DNA of 5,686 nt from an uncultured Oscillibacter sp. (GTDB lineage: Bacteria; Bacillota; Clostridia; Oscillospirales; Oscillospiraceae), in contig CAOJHG010000164.1 of the NCBI GenBank assembly GCA_948435975.1, positions 1 through 5,686 on the forward strand, in the 5' to 3' direction. A program made the translations under genes and the position numbers. The notes beneath the pieces are model-generated. The model worked only from the letters and a program-made list of their open reading frames with translations, did not search any database and was not told the origin of the DNA. Numbering within the stretch: the first letter of the stretch is position 1; every line of letters begins with the position of its first letter. Shown piece by piece: positions 5,089 to 5,686 of the stretch.

Positions 5089-5686
5089 TCAGTTGTTCTC
5101 CTCGTCGGCCAAGTGCAGGCCCATCATCGCCAGCTTGTTAATGACTTCCTCCAAGGACTTCCGGCCCAGGTTCCGGACCTTCATCATCTCGTCCTCCGTC
5201 TTGGAAATCAAATCCTCCACAGTGTTGATGTTGGCGCGTTTCAGGCAGTTGAAGCTGCGGACGGAGAGATCCAGCTCTTCGATGGTCATCTCCAGCACCT
5301 TATCCCGCTGGGCTTCCGCCTTCTCCACCACCGTGGGCTTGCTGCCGACGTTCTCCGACAAATCGGTGAACAGCGTGAAGTGGTCGCACAGGATCTTCGC
5401 GCCCAAAGACACAGCGTCCCGTGCGGAAATCGTTCCGTCCGTCCAGACCTCCAGCATCAGCTTGTCGAAATCACTGGAAGTCCCCACGCGGGTGGGCTCC
5501 ACAGAGTAATTCACTTTATATACCGGCGTATAGATGGAGTCCACGGCGATCGTGCCGATCACATTCGGTTGGGGCTTGTTACGGTCGGCGGGTACATAGC
5601 CGCGGCCATGGGAAAGAGTGATCTCCATGTTGAGGGTCGCCCCATTATCCAGCGTGGCGATGTGCATATTGGGGTTCAGGACCTCA
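5089..5686 (-). CDS. rpoA: RNA polymerase alpha subunit, C-terminal two thirds (5' end outside window)
   Basis: Alpha subunit of RNA polymerase: its N-terminal domain dimerises and assembles beta and beta', its C-terminal domain binds upstream promoter DNA and activators. About 199 codons are visible; the frame stays open past ATG 5667 to the window edge with the residues EVLNPN before MHIATL, so that ATG is internal and not the start. Visible parts: end of the N-terminal domain with [23 protein letters not shown], and the [11 protein letters not shown] helix; a charged linker; then the C-terminal domain, where [12 protein letters not shown] and [10 protein letters not shown] carry the counterparts of E. 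coli Arg265, Asn268, Lys298, Ser299 and Glu302, used in UP-element binding. It ends in a short acidic tail and TGA at 5091-5089, and is cotranscribed with rplQ. Confidence 0.98.
   Translation of the reverse strand, partial: EVLNPNMHIATLDNGATLNMEITLSHGRGYVPADRNKPQPNVIGTIAVDSIYTPVYKVNYSVEPTRVGTSSDFDKLMLEVWTDGTISARDAVSLGAKILCDHFTLFTDLSENVGSKPTVVEKAEAQRDKVLEMTIEELDLSVRSFNCLKRANINTVEDLISKTEDEMMKVRNLGRKSLEEVINKLAMMGLHLADEENN

Noticed and set aside
1..5686. CRISPR array, insertion sequence, phage or toxin-antitoxin genes
   Set aside because: No regularly spaced repeats, transposase or integrase motifs, or small gene pairs were found; the window is housekeeping genes plus one surface protein.

Overview
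The window looks like chromosomal DNA from a low-to-mid-GC Gram-positive anaerobe of the class Clostridia, probably Oscillospiraceae-like. This rests on strong AAGGAGG-type ribosome binding sites, sigma-A type promoters, an M-box riboswitch ahead of mgtE, an SLH-domain surface protein, and the TrmD, RimM, RpoA and L17 sequences. Genus cannot be decided from the sequence alone. Most of the window is conserved housekeeping sequence; the less ordinary parts are the leader RNA of mgtE, the surface protein and the gap behind it.

Layout. Positions 1-1305 (minus) hold nearly all of mgtE, a CBS-domain magnesium channel, cut at its C-terminus by the window edge. Its roughly 280-base leader (about 1306-1585) contains an M-box Mg2+ riboswitch, a mapped antiterminator/terminator switch and a TTGACA-17-TAAGAT promoter. 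A second promoter (TTGACG-17-TATAAT) points the other way and drives a 460-residue secreted protein with SLH-like repeats and a Met-rich, beta-strand-like C-terminal domain (1759-3141, plus). A 157-base convergent gap (3142-3298) holds two interleaved 8-bp inverted repeats with pseudoknot topology and a long terminator-like hairpin shared by both strands.

From 3299 to the end all genes are on the minus strand. In transcription order they are rpoA (5' end outside the window), rplQ, a strong terminator, a promoter, rimM and trmD. rpoA-rplQ is the usual tail of the large ribosomal-protein operon. rimM-trmD is a tightly coupled pair (1-base gap) with its own promoter; the usual partners rpsP and rplS are not next to it.

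How the genes work together: mgtE should be switched off by high Mg2+ through its leader. The rpoA-rplQ and rimM-trmD units serve transcription, ribosome structure, 30S maturation and tRNA m1G37 modification. The SLH protein is presumably attached to the cell wall and its function is unknown. I see no mobile element, CRISPR array, tRNA or rRNA gene. The main candidates for something undescribed are the interleaved repeats at 3152-3217 and the Met-rich surface domain; neither can be called a new system from sequence alone.
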